DNA from: Gramella sp. MT6
Lineage (GTDB): Bacteria; Bacteroidota; Bacteroidia; Flavobacteriales; Flavobacteriaceae
Assembly: GCF_019357415.1 (NCBI RefSeq)
Contig: NZ_CP048410.1
Location: forward strand, 2,940,501 to 3,004,500
Direction: 5' to 3'
Length of the DNA stretch: 64,000 nucleotides
This document shows positions 35,065 through 42,854 of the stretch, piece by piece. The translations under genes and the position numbers were made by a program. Each line of letters opens with the position of its first letter. The first letter of the stretch is position 1. Under the pieces are notes generated by a model. It ran no database searches. It had not been told where the DNA came from and worked only from the letters and a program-made list of their open reading frames with translations.

Positions 35065-37071
35065 ATGCTTTCAAGTAAACCCAAATCCCAACCTATAAGA
35101 TATCAGTCTGGAAAACTTTCAAATATAGAATTGACAGACCTATATTCTTCAATGCTGAAGCCTAGAATGATAGAGGAAAAAATGCTTATTCTATTAAGAC
35201 AGGGTAAGATCTCAAAATGGTTTAGTGGCATCGGGCAGGAAGCTATTTCGGTTGGAGTTACTAAAGCTATGCAGGAAGATGAATATATTCTGCCTATGCA
35301 TAGAAACCTGGGGGTTTTTACTAGTAGAAACATACCTTTAAATCGCTTGTTTTCTCAATGGCAGGGAAAATCCTCTGGTTTTACTAACGGTAGGGATCGC
35401 AGTTTTCATTTTGGTACGCAGGAATATAAGATTGTTGGCATGATCTCGCATTTGGGTCCGCAAATGGGGGTAGCAGATGGGATCGCCCTTGCTCATAAAT
35501 TAAAAGAAGAGAAAAAAGTTACTGCAGTTTTTACCGGGGAAGGAGGTACTAGTGAAGGAGATTTTCATGAAGCTTTAAATATTGCTTCTGTTTGGGACTT
35601 GCCGGTAATGTTCTGTATAGAAAATAATGGATACGGTCTTTCAACTCCAACTGCTGAACAGTATCGTTGCAAAGACCTGGCAGATCGAGGTATTGGATAC
35701 GGGATGGAGTCTCATATTATAGATGGTAATAATATTGTTGAAGTCTTTATCAAAGTTAGAGAGATCGCAGAGAGTATAAGAGACAATCCCAGACCTGTTC
35801 TTATTGAATTTAAAACCTTCAGGATGCGGGGCCATGAAGAAGCCAGTGGAACTAAATATGTTCCCCAAGAATTAATGGATGAATGGGAAGAAAAAGACCC
35901 TATTTCAAATTTCGAAAATTTCCTTTTAGAGAATCAAATTCTGGATGAAGCTAAAATAGAAGAATTCAAAAGTGAATTTCAAAGAGAGATCGATGATAAT
36001 TTACAAATCGCGTTTGCCGAAGAAGTAATTAATTCAGATTCTACTAAAGAATTAAATGATGTGTATGAAGATTTTGAATATCAGGAGTTTGAAGATATTG
36101 ATAAAGTAGAAAATGTTCGATTTGTGGATGCCATATCCCAGGCACTAAAAGAATCTGCCGCACGTCATGAGAACCTTGTTTTAATGGGACAGGACATCGC
36201 TGATTACGGTGGAGTTTTTAAGATCACCGAAGGCTTTATCGAGAAGTTTGGAAGGGAAAGAATACGAAATACTCCAATTTGTGAATCTGCTGTAGTTGGA
36301 GCTGCCATGGGACTTTCAATCAACGGCATGAAGGCAATGGTAGAAATGCAATTCAGTGACTTTGTGAGTTCAGGATTCAATCCAATTGTGAATTACCTGG
36401 CAAAAGTAAAATACAGATGGGACCAAAAAGCCGATGTAGTTATAAGAATGCCTTGTGGTGGCGGAGTAGGAGCAGGCCCATTTCATAGCCAGACCAATGA
36501 AGCGTGGTTTACTAAAGTCCCTGGACTAAAAGTAGTCTACCCGGCTTTTCCATATGATGCAAAAGGTTTGCTTAATACTGCTTTCAATGATCCGAATCCG
36601 GTTCTATATTTTGAGCATAAGGCTTTATACAGAAGCGTAAGGCAGGATGTGCCCGTAGATTATTATGCTTTGCCTTTTGGAAAGGCCTCAAAAATAAAGG
36701 AAGGTTCGCAGGTCAGTATTATTTCTTATGGTGCAGGTGTTCACTGGGCCTTGGATATCCTGGAAGAGCTTGGCTTCAATGATGCAGATCTTATTGACCT
36801 AAGAAGTCTCCAGCCATTGGATATTGACAGAATATGTGAGTCTGTCACTAAGACCGGAAAAGCAATTGTTCTTACCGAGGATTCATTAACAGGTAGCTTT
36901 GCTTCAGAAATAGCCGCAATCATATCAGAAAATTGTTTTGAAAGTCTTGATGCGCCTGTCATGCGCGTGGGAAGCCTTGAAACTCCAATTCCATTTGCTC
37001 AGCAATTGGAAAAAGAATATCTACCAAAAGACAGATTCAGGAAAAAACTTCAGGAATTAATAGAATATTAA
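35065..37071 (+). CDS. Fused E1 alpha/beta of a 2-oxoacid dehydrogenase complex
   Basis: A 668-residue thiamine-diphosphate enzyme joining the alpha and beta subunits of a branched-chain 2-oxoacid or pyruvate dehydrogenase E1. The alpha half (~25-320) has SGIGQEAISVG, then the TPP/Mg motif GEGGTSEGDFHEALN through CIENNGYG, and the phosphorylation-loop-like RMRGHEEASGTKY. The beta half from ~345 has MGQDIADYGGVFK, TPICESAVVGAAMGL and MPCGGGVGAGPFHSQ (His). The complex decarboxylates a 2-oxoacid and passes the acyl group to lipoyl-E2; E2 and E3 are not in the window. Fused E1 is common in Bacteroidota. Branched-chain substrates (supplying iso-fatty-acid primers) are a plausible but unproven choice. 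Confidence 0.9.
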   Translation: MLSSKPKSQPIRYQSGKLSNIELTDLYSSMLKPRMIEEKMLILLRQGKISKWFSGIGQEAISVGVTKAMQEDEYILPMHRNLGVFTSRNIPLNRLFSQWQGKSSGFTNGRDRSFHFGTQEYKIVGMISHLGPQMGVADGIALAHKLKEEKKVTAVFTGEGGTSEGDFHEALNIASVWDLPVMFCIENNGYGLSTPTAEQYRCKDLADRGIGYGMESHIIDGNNIVEVFIKVREIAESIRDNPRPVLIEFKTFRMRGHEEASGTKYVPQELMDEWEEKDPISNFENFLLENQILDEAKIEEFKSEFQREIDDNLQIAFAEEVINSDSTKELNDVYEDFEYQEFEDIDKVENVRFVDAISQALKESAARHENLVLMGQDIADYGGVFKITEGFIEKFGRERIRNTPICESAVVGAAMGLSINGMKAMVEMQFSDFVSSGFNPIVNYLAKVKYRWDQKADVVIRMPCGGGVGAGPFHSQTNEAWFTKVPGLKVVYPAFPYDAKGLLNTAFNDPNPVLYFEHKALYRSVRQDVPVDYYALPFGKASKIKEGSQVSIISYGAGVHWALDILEELGFNDADLIDLRSLQPLDIDRICESVTKTGKAIVLTEDSLTGSFASEIAAIISENCFESLDAPVMRVGSLETPIPFAQQLEKEYLPKDRFRKKLQELIEY

Positions 37072-37142
37072 TAAGCATCTTTATTTAAGCTATTTTATTT
37101 AAGAATACTTAACAAAAGCACTGTTAAATTATTAATAATCTT

Positions 37143-37173
37143 TTGCGGAACGCAAGCACCTACTGTAATTTAG
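37143..37173 (+). promoter_or_regulatory. Promoter with overlapping palindrome upstream of the DUF1328 gene
   Basis: A -33-like TTG at 37143-37145 and a -7-like TAATTTAG at 37166-37173 are 20 bp apart. The TTG is also the first arm of a perfect inverted repeat, TTGCG-GAA-CGCAA, at 37143-37155, placed where a repressor or activator would act. It would drive the DUF1328 gene. Confidence 0.5.
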
Positions 37174-37202
37174 ACATAACTAATCAATTAAATCTTTAAA
37201 TT

Positions 37203-37364
37203 ATGGTACGTCTAATCGTTATTTTTCTGATCATCGCGATCATTGCAGCAATTTTTGGATTCGGAGGAATTGCGGAAGGAGCTGCAGATATTGCAAAGAT
37301 TATATTCTATATTTTCCTTGTACTATTGGTGATCTCTCTGTTAAGCAGATTATTCAGAAGATAA
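37203..37364 (+). CDS. DUF1328 (YtjA-like) small membrane protein
   Basis: A 53-residue membrane protein recognised directly from the sequence. [32 protein letters not shown], given here only in outline, shows a first helix, the conserved GFGGIA turn, a short polar stretch and a second helix ending LLSRLFRR. The DUF1328/YtjA family members are 50-60-residue inner-membrane proteins with a GFGG motif and two helices. The role is unknown; in several bacteria they are induced by envelope or general stress. It has its own promoter and a strong terminator at 37383. The neighbouring OmpA-like lipoprotein gene also fits a stress theme. Confidence 0.85.
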   Translation: MVRLIVIFLIIAIIAAIFGFGGIAEGAADIAKIIFYIFLVLLVISLLSRLFRR

Positions 37365-37382
37365 TATAAGAATCAAATCGTT

Positions 37383-37430
37383 AAATCCAATGTGTTCATA
37401 TGATACTCATAAAACACATTGGATTTTTGT
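37383..37430 (+). terminator. Terminator after the DUF1328 gene
   Basis: A 14-bp perfect stem, AAATCCAATGTGTT/AACACATTGGATTT, with a 16-nt loop is followed by TTTG and a T-rich tract. It isolates the DUF1328 gene from the lipoprotein gene 18 bp further on. Confidence 0.82.
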
Positions 37431-37447
37431 TTTAAATCAAATCTACA

Positions 37448-37927
37448 ATGAAGAAGTATTTAATTTTATTTACCGTAGCGGTAATGATGGCTGCATGCGG
37501 TGGCGCCAGCAAGGTGGCAAAAGAGGCTCGAAAGACCTTTGACGGGGACTGGACCCTAACCAGTATCACCTATCCAAATAATCCGGGAGAATTTAACGTG
37601 ACCCTTTTCAATGAAGCTTCTGCTTCGTGTTTTGAAAATAGTACATGGGATTTTGTCTCAAATAACAATCGTGGCACATATACTGTAAGTGGTATAGGGT
37701 GTGATGGTGATACAAATTATTTTATTTGGTCTATCGATGAAGAGAACACTCCTGCAGGAGTATATGATTTTCTTCTAAAGCCAACAAATGATAATTACAA
37801 ATCTACCACAGGTAATCAGGGATTCAGATTGAATCTTAAAAGTTTAACTGATACCAACATGGTATGGGAGCAGACAGTGAGTTTAGACGGTTCTCCTTTT
37901 ACCATTAGAATGAATTTTTCAAAATAA
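37448..37927 (+). CDS. Lipocalin-like lipoprotein
   Basis: A 159-residue lipoprotein. A signal peptide ends at the lipobox AAC-GG (Cys17). The mature chain has the pattern of Bacteroidota lipocalin-like proteins: FDGDWTLTSITYP at the start of the barrel, a WDF strand with a following YTVSG, a YFIWSID strand and a C-terminal FTIRMNFSK. Two further cysteines (SCFEN and GCDGD) could form a disulfide. Ligand unknown. An OmpA-family gene follows at 18 bp in what is probably one transcript. Confidence 0.75.
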   Translation: MKKYLILFTVAVMMAACGGASKVAKEARKTFDGDWTLTSITYPNNPGEFNVTLFNEASASCFENSTWDFVSNNNRGTYTVSGIGCDGDTNYFIWSIDEENTPAGVYDFLLKPTNDNYKSTTGNQGFRLNLKSLTDTNMVWEQTVSLDGSPFTIRMNFSK

Positions 37928-37945
37928 TAAACAAACAGAAAAGCT

Positions 37946-38650
37946 ATGAAGACAGTATTTAAGAACATGTTCGCTTTATTGGTGATTTCAAGCCTTTTAT
38001 TTGGTTGTGAGGCTACCAGAAATGCGAATAATAAGCAAAAAGGTGCAGTAATAGGCGCTACAGGAGGAGCCGTAATAGGTGGTGTAATTGGTAATAATAC
38101 CGGTGATGGTAATACCGCGCTGGGATCTATTATTGGTGGTGTAGTTGGTGGTGCTGCCGGGGCGATCATTGGAGATCGTATGGATAAGCAAGCCAAAGAG
38201 ATCGAGCAGGAAATTCCTGGGGCTGAAGTAGAAAGAGTAGGTGAAGGTATTAATGTGACCTTCGATGAGAAAAGTGGAGTTTACTTTGATACAGAGAAGT
38301 ATAATATCAATGCTAAATCTCAGGAAACTTTGAACAAACTTGCAGATATTTTTAAGGAATATCCTAATTCTAATATCCTTGTAGAAGGGCATACAGATAA
38401 TACTGGAAGTGATAGTTATAACCTTACTCTTTCCAAGAACAGAGCTCAGGCGGTTACTGGATACCTAGTTGATAATGGTATTGATAGAGGTAGGTTTACC
38501 ACCAAATGGTACGGTGAATCACAACCAAAATATGATAACTCTACCGCAGAAGGTCGTTCTAAAAACCGTAGGGTTGAACTTGCGATCGTAGCGAATGAAG
38601 AGCTTAAAGAGCAAGCTAAGAGAGAAGCTGAACAACAGGAGGGCAACTAA
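37946..38650 (+). CDS. OmpA-family lipoprotein with glycine-zipper region
   Basis: A 234-residue outer-membrane lipoprotein. The lipobox is SSLLFGC (Cys near 21). A glycine-zipper region (GAVIGATGGAVIGGVIGN and GGVVGGAAGAIIGDRMD, ~32-76) fits a membrane-inserting or oligomerising segment like that of YiaD or SlyB. The OmpA C-terminal domain covers ~100-220, with VYFDTEKYNIN, VEGHTDNTGSDSYNLTLSKNRA (Asp and Arg that bind diaminopimelate) and the final AEGRSKNRRVELAI. It would tether the outer membrane to peptidoglycan. It ends at a strong terminator. Confidence 0.93.
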   Translation: MKTVFKNMFALLVISSLLFGCEATRNANNKQKGAVIGATGGAVIGGVIGNNTGDGNTALGSIIGGVVGGAAGAIIGDRMDKQAKEIEQEIPGAEVERVGEGINVTFDEKSGVYFDTEKYNINAKSQETLNKLADIFKEYPNSNILVEGHTDNTGSDSYNLTLSKNRAQAVTGYLVDNGIDRGRFTTKWYGESQPKYDNSTAEGRSKNRRVELAIVANEELKEQAKREAEQQEGN

Positions 38651-38678
38651 TAAACCCTACTTTGTATATCTTTAAATT

Positions 38679-38707
38679 AAATCCCGGATTATTTCCGGGA
38701 TTTTTTT
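38679..38707 (+). terminator. Terminator between the OmpA gene and the polyketide operon
   Basis: Stem AAATCCCGGA/TCCGGGATTT with a short loop and a run of seven T. It lies 24 bp ahead of the GTG that opens the type III PKS operon, so that operon must have a promoter squeezed into or beyond this hairpin, or use read-through. Confidence 0.88.
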
Positions 38708-38730
38708 ATTCTTTTAAGTAAATTGAAAAT

Positions 38731-39855
38731 GTGAAAAAGCCTCGTATTATAATAATTGGTGGAGGATTGGCAGGTTTAACCGCCGCTATCGATCTGTGTA
38801 AACGAGGCATCGAAGTCATACTTTTTGAGAAAGAGGAATATCCTCATCATAAAGTTTGTGGGGAGTATTTGTCTACGGAAGTGTTACCATATTATGATTC
38901 CCTTGGTATAGATCTACATGAATTAAATCCTTACAAGATTAATCAATTAGAGTATTCATCCAACTCTGGGAAGGTGATTCATTGCGACCTTAAAATGGGC
39001 GGATTAGGCATTAGTCGATTTAATCTGGATCATTTTCTTTTTAGATCTGCTATCAAAGCTGGTTGTACGATTATTAACCAACAGGTTACTGAGGTTAATT
39101 TTGAAAAGGAAAAGTTTAAAGTAATAGCAAAAGAACAGAAATTTTATTCAGATTTTGTCTTAGGTGCATTTGGTAAAAGGTCTAATCTGGATAAAAAACT
39201 GGAACGAAACTTTATTAAAAATCAGTCTGGCTGGTTGGCGATAAAGGCGCATTATAAAGATGCAGACCATCCAGGGAATCTGGTTTCTCTTCATAATTTT
39301 AATGGCGGCTACTGCGGTTTGTCCAGAACCGAGATGAATACTGTAAATGTTTGCTACCTTGCTACCTACAGCAGTTTTAAGAAGTATAAAAATACCGAGG
39401 CCTATAAGAAGGCGGTGTTGATGAAAAACCCCAGGCTGAACGAATTTTTTGAAAGATCTGAACCTGTATTTCAAAAAGATCTAAGCATTGCTCAGGTAAA
39501 TTTTGATAAGAAATCTTTAATAGAAAACCATGTCCTTATGATTGGTGACGCAGCCGGTCTTATTCATCCACTTTGTGGAAATGGAATGGCCATGGCTATT
39601 CACAGTGCTAAATTAGCAGTTGAGAGTCTGGTGAATTTTTACACGAGAAAAGAATTGAACAGGCAAAATGTGGAAAATATATACAGAGAAAAGTGGCAGA
39701 ATAATTTTAATAACAGGATAAGGTCTGGAAGGGTATTACAAAAGATTTTATTGAACAATACCTTATCTGAACTATCGCAGAATCTTATTGGTAAATTTCC
39801 TGGAATCATGCCGCATATCATTAAGAGTACTCACGGAAAACCTATTTATGCGTAA
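38731..39855 (+). CDS. FAD-dependent oxidoreductase, geranylgeranyl-reductase-like
   Basis: A 374-residue flavoprotein of the p-hydroxybenzoate-hydroxylase fold, closest by eye to the geranylgeranyl reductase/FixC group. It has the dinucleotide motif GGGLAGL (10-16) and EKEEYPHHKVCGEY (CGEYLS, typical of that group). The second FAD motif is MIGDAAGLIHPLCGNGMAMA from residue 270. There is no signal peptide. The start is GTG and no in-frame ATG lies nearby. It opens the eight-gene polyketide operon and overlaps the methyltransferase by 8 bp. In Streptomyces griseus, a flavoprotein hydroxylase (SrsC) and a methyltransferase (SrsB) tailor a type III PKS product; by analogy this enzyme may hydroxylate or reduce the phenolic product. 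Reduction of an alkyl double bond is an alternative. Confidence 0.85.
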   Translation: MKKPRIIIIGGGLAGLTAAIDLCKRGIEVILFEKEEYPHHKVCGEYLSTEVLPYYDSLGIDLHELNPYKINQLEYSSNSGKVIHCDLKMGGLGISRFNLDHFLFRSAIKAGCTIINQQVTEVNFEKEKFKVIAKEQKFYSDFVLGAFGKRSNLDKKLERNFIKNQSGWLAIKAHYKDADHPGNLVSLHNFNGGYCGLSRTEMNTVNVCYLATYSSFKKYKNTEAYKKAVLMKNPRLNEFFERSEPVFQKDLSIAQVNFDKKSLIENHVLMIGDAAGLIHPLCGNGMAMAIHSAKLAVESLVNFYTRKELNRQNVENIYREKWQNNFNNRIRSGRVLQKILLNNTLSELSQNLIGKFPGIMPHIIKSTHGKPIYA

Positions 39856-40576
39856 GATCGATACCTCAAAACGCACAGATGAAAGAGAGATCATGGATGA
39901 TTTCGATCTTAAGGGTGAAGAATTGGGAAAAACTCTCAATGATCTCGATAATATTAATACCTGGTTGGGAGGAAACAGGATCACCATCAACGGAATTAAA
40001 AAATTGTTGCAGGATATTCCTAAAAATAGAACTGTAAGTATTGCGGATATTGGATGTGGGAATGGAGCGATTCTAAGACAAATTACTCATTGGGGAAAAA
40101 GGAATGGCTATAAACTGGAGTTAACAGGAATAGATGCCAATGCCCATGCGATTGAATTTGGAAAGAGACTTTCCAGGGATTATGACAATATTAGCTTCCG
40201 TACACTCAATATTTTTAGTGATGAATTCAAAGCTCTGGAATTTGATATTATTCTTTGCACTCTAACTTTACATCATTTCAAAGATGAGCAAATCATAGAT
40301 CTCCTTGCACAGTTATATCATCAGGCTCAATTAGGAATTGTAATTAACGATCTGCACAGAAGTACGACAGCCTATATTTTATTCCAGGCGTTTTGTGCCG
40401 TTTTTGTAAATAATGAGATTGCCAGAAAAGACGGATTGATTTCTATTCTCAGAGGCTTTAAAAGGACAGACCTGGCTAAATATAAAAAACAACTTCCGGG
40501 GAAGACTCATTTAATCAACTGGAAATGGGCTTTTAGATACCAGTGGATCATTGAAAAAGAAACGAAAAACTTATGA
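39848..40576 (+). CDS. SAM-dependent methyltransferase of the polyketide operon
   Basis: A 242-residue class I methyltransferase. Motif I is SIADIGCGNGAIL (about 64-76), motif II ELTGIDANAHAI near 92, and the post-motif strand DIILCTLTLHHFKDE near 137, all typical of small-molecule O- or C-methyltransferases. An upstream in-frame extension reaches into the flavoprotein gene, but the ATG at 39848 is the natural start, overlapping the previous stop by 8 bp. The stop overlaps the PKS start as ATGA. In the Streptomyces srs cluster the equivalent enzyme methylates the alkylresorcinol; here the acceptor is inferred only from context. Confidence 0.88.
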   Translation: MRKIDTSKRTDEREIMDDFDLKGEELGKTLNDLDNINTWLGGNRITINGIKKLLQDIPKNRTVSIADIGCGNGAILRQITHWGKRNGYKLELTGIDANAHAIEFGKRLSRDYDNISFRTLNIFSDEFKALEFDIILCTLTLHHFKDEQIIDLLAQLYHQAQLGIVINDLHRSTTAYILFQAFCAVFVNNEIARKDGLISILRGFKRTDLAKYKKQLPGKTHLINWKWAFRYQWIIEKETKNL

Positions 40577-41625
40577 GCGTAAAAATTGTTAGGGCTGAAA
40601 AAGAACTACCACAATATTCCAAAGAAACTAAAGATATACTGCCATTCGTTGAAGATTGGCTATCTGGGCAGGAGGAAAGGTTCCGCAGAAAGATCCTCAA
40701 GATCTTTGAAAGTGCGGGAGTAGATAAAAGGTATTCTATAATGTCGCCTGAAGAAGTATTTACCGCTACCTCTTTCGAAGATAAGAATGATATTTATGTA
40801 CGGGAAGTCAAAAAACTTGGCAGCAACGTACTGAAAAAAGCCCTTCATAATTCCGCATGGAAGCCGGAATCTCTAGATTATATCATTACGGTAAGTTGCA
40901 CGGGTATTATGATCCCATCCCTGGATGCCTATTTGATCAATGATCTGGAGCTTAGAAAAGATGTTACGCGTCTCCCGGTCACCGAAATGGGTTGTGCTGC
41001 AGGGATTTCGGGTATGATCTATGCCTATAATTTCCTGAAATCCAATCCGGGAAAAAGAGCTGCCGTAATTGCGGTGGAGAGTCCATCGGCTACTTTTCAG
41101 TTAGAAGATTACAGCATGGCCAATATGGTAAGTGCTGCTATTTTTGGTGATGGAGCTGCCTGCGTCCTGCTTTCTTCCGAAGAAAATATTAGTGGCCCAA
41201 AGATCCTGGGAGAAGAAATGTATCACTTCTATAACGCTACACACTTAATGGGATTCGATTTAAAGAACAGTGGTTTACAAATGATATTGGATCCTGAGGT
41301 TCCGGTTACGATTTCAGATCATTTTCCTGAGATCATTCATCCGTTTTTAAAAAGACATAACACTTCTATTGAAAAAGTAGATCACCTGATCTTTCATCCT
41401 GGAGGCCGAAAAATTGTACAGACGGTTTCTGATCTTTTTGGTAACTTAGGAAAGAATATAGATGATACCCGGGAAGTTTTACGCCTGTATGGCAATATGA
41501 GTAGCGCGACAGTTCTATATGTTCTGGAGCGATTCCTTAACAAGGATATATCTGAAGGGGAGCAGGGAATTATGCTCAGTTTCGGACCCGGCTTTTCAGC
41601 ACAAAGAATTTTAATAGAATGGTAG
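40573..41625 (+). CDS. Type III polyketide synthase
   Basis: A 350-residue chalcone-synthase-fold homodimeric ketosynthase. The catalytic triad is complete: C141 in EMGCAAGISG, H275 in FHPGGRKIV and N308 in YGNMSSATVL. The GCAAG context is that of bacterial alkylresorcinol and alkylpyrone synthases rather than plant chalcone synthase (GCFAG). A final SFGPGFSAQRILIEW matches the family. Such enzymes extend an acyl starter with malonyl-CoA two to three times and cyclise it. The genes after it encode a dedicated fatty-acid-type line, so the starter is probably a medium or long acyl-ACP, as when type III enzymes ArsB/ArsC of Azotobacter take acyl groups from a type I synthase. Product not deducible. 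Confidence 0.95.
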   Translation: MSVKIVRAEKELPQYSKETKDILPFVEDWLSGQEERFRRKILKIFESAGVDKRYSIMSPEEVFTATSFEDKNDIYVREVKKLGSNVLKKALHNSAWKPESLDYIITVSCTGIMIPSLDAYLINDLELRKDVTRLPVTEMGCAAGISGMIYAYNFLKSNPGKRAAVIAVESPSATFQLEDYSMANMVSAAIFGDGAACVLLSSEENISGPKILGEEMYHFYNATHLMGFDLKNSGLQMILDPEVPVTISDHFPEIIHPFLKRHNTSIEKVDHLIFHPGGRKIVQTVSDLFGNLGKNIDDTREVLRLYGNMSSATVLYVLERFLNKDISEGEQGIMLSFGPGFSAQRILIEW

Positions 41626-42413
41626 AAGAATTTAAAGATCAGAATTACTGGGCGCTAATTCTTGGCGGAAGTAGTGGTTTAGGTTATGCCAGTGCCAAGA
41701 AACTGGCAAAACATGGCATGAATATTATTATCATTCACCGGGATAGGAGAAGTGAGATCCCGGATATAGAAGAAGCTTTTGACGATATTCGTAAATCTGG
41801 CGTGCAATTCGAAAGTTTTAATGCCGATGCGGTCAAGAAAGAGAGCAGGGAGGAACTTATAGAAAAAATTAAAGATATCCTTGGTGAAAAAGGCCGGATA
41901 AGGACTTTGTTACATAGTATAGCCAAAGGAAATCTAAAGCCAATGGTAGGGGAGAATAACCTTCTTGAGAATATAGATTTTCAATTAACCATTGATGCAA
42001 TGGCTTTGAGCCTTTACGATTGGACCCAGGCAGTCTATAAAAATGGATTATTTACAAAAGATGCGCGGGTGATCTCATTCACCAGTGACGGAAATAAAAA
42101 AGCCTGGAAAAATTATGCGGCTGTATCAGCAGCAAAAGTTACCCTGGAGGCTCTTACCAGAAGTATGGCCCTGGAATTTGCCAGGTTTGGAATCAGGGCA
42201 AATTGTATACAGGCGGGGATTACAGTGACCAGGTCTTTTCAAATGATCCCTGGCAATGAAACCTTGCGGGTTCATGCATTAAAGCATAATCCCTTCAGAC
42301 GACTTACCGTTCCAGATGATGTTGCTAATGTAGTTTACCTATTAAGTAAAGATGAAGCTAGTTGGATCACCGGAACCATCATTCCTGTTAATGGAGGAGA
42401 ACATTTAATGTAA
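41619..42413 (+). CDS. FabI/FabL-like enoyl-ACP reductase (SDR)
   Basis: A 264-residue short-chain dehydrogenase with LILGGSSGLGYA (NAD(P) site, ~13-24). The active-site pair is Y166 and K173, spaced Tyr-x6-Lys as in enoyl-ACP reductases, rather than YxxxK as in ketoreductases. The TLLHSIAKGNLKP stretch near 97 also parallels FabI's (L)HSIAF. The C-terminal IRANCIQAGITVTRSF and ITGTIIPVNGGEHLM are SDR-typical. It would reduce the enoyl-ACP made by the dehydratase to saturated acyl-ACP, implying a fully reduced alkyl starter. It overlaps the PKS stop by 7 bp. A generic database name of oxoacyl reductase would be misleading. Confidence 0.82.
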   Translation: MVEEFKDQNYWALILGGSSGLGYASAKKLAKHGMNIIIIHRDRRSEIPDIEEAFDDIRKSGVQFESFNADAVKKESREELIEKIKDILGEKGRIRTLLHSIAKGNLKPMVGENNLLENIDFQLTIDAMALSLYDWTQAVYKNGLFTKDARVISFTSDGNKKAWKNYAAVSAAKVTLEALTRSMALEFARFGIRANCIQAGITVTRSFQMIPGNETLRVHALKHNPFRRLTVPDDVANVVYLLSKDEASWITGTIIPVNGGEHLM

Positions 42414-42854
42414 ATGCAGGAAATACTAGATAAATTACCCTATTCCAGCCCTTTTCTTTTCGTAGATGAGATCCTGAATGTGGATCCCGGATCTATAGAA
42501 GGAAAATTTACCTTTTCACCAGATCTGGATTTCTATAAAGGCCATTTTAAAGATAATCCTGTGACCCCAGGAGTTATCCTGACCGAGTGTATGGCCCAGA
42601 TAGGTGTGGTTTGCCTGGGAATATATCTGCTTGATCAGGAAAATAAAGATGATCTAAAAGCAAAGATCGCCATGACTTCCTCTGAAGTGGAATATCTTAA
42701 ACCTGTATATCCCGGTGAAACCGTTAACGTACAATCAGAAAAGCAATATTACCGTTTTGAAAAATTAAAGTGCCGGGTGAAAATGTTCGATTCTGAAAAT
42801 AACCTGGTATGCAGAGGCGTGATTGCGGGGATGATTTTAAAGGATAGATCGTAA
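42414..42854 (+). CDS. FabZ-like 3-hydroxyacyl-ACP dehydratase
   Basis: A 146-residue single-hotdog-fold protein. The catalytic histidine H44 in FYKGHFKDNPVTPGV and glutamate E58 in ECMAQIG have the H-x13-E spacing of FabZ. SPFLFVDEI at the N-terminus is also typical of FabZ. It would dehydrate (3R)-hydroxyacyl-ACP to trans-2-enoyl-ACP for the enoyl reductase encoded before it. It abuts both neighbours without spacers (the next ATG directly follows the stop). A full FabZ is expected elsewhere in the genome, so this is probably a dedicated copy for the polyketide operon. Confidence 0.92.
   Translation: MQEILDKLPYSSPFLFVDEILNVDPGSIEGKFTFSPDLDFYKGHFKDNPVTPGVILTECMAQIGVVCLGIYLLDQENKDDLKAKIAMTSSEVEYLKPVYPGETVNVQSEKQYYRFEKLKCRVKMFDSENNLVCRGVIAGMILKDRS

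Noticed and set aside
37997..38392. A 131-residue minus-strand open frame across the OmpA gene
   Set aside because: It is a shadow of the glycine-zipper and OmpA coding sequence, with low-complexity composition and no start signal.
38731..39855. Naming the flavoprotein a geranylgeranyl reductase of carotenoid or chlorophyll metabolism
   Set aside because: The resemblance is at fold and motif level only, and no isoprenoid genes are nearby. The operon context points to tailoring of a polyketide instead.
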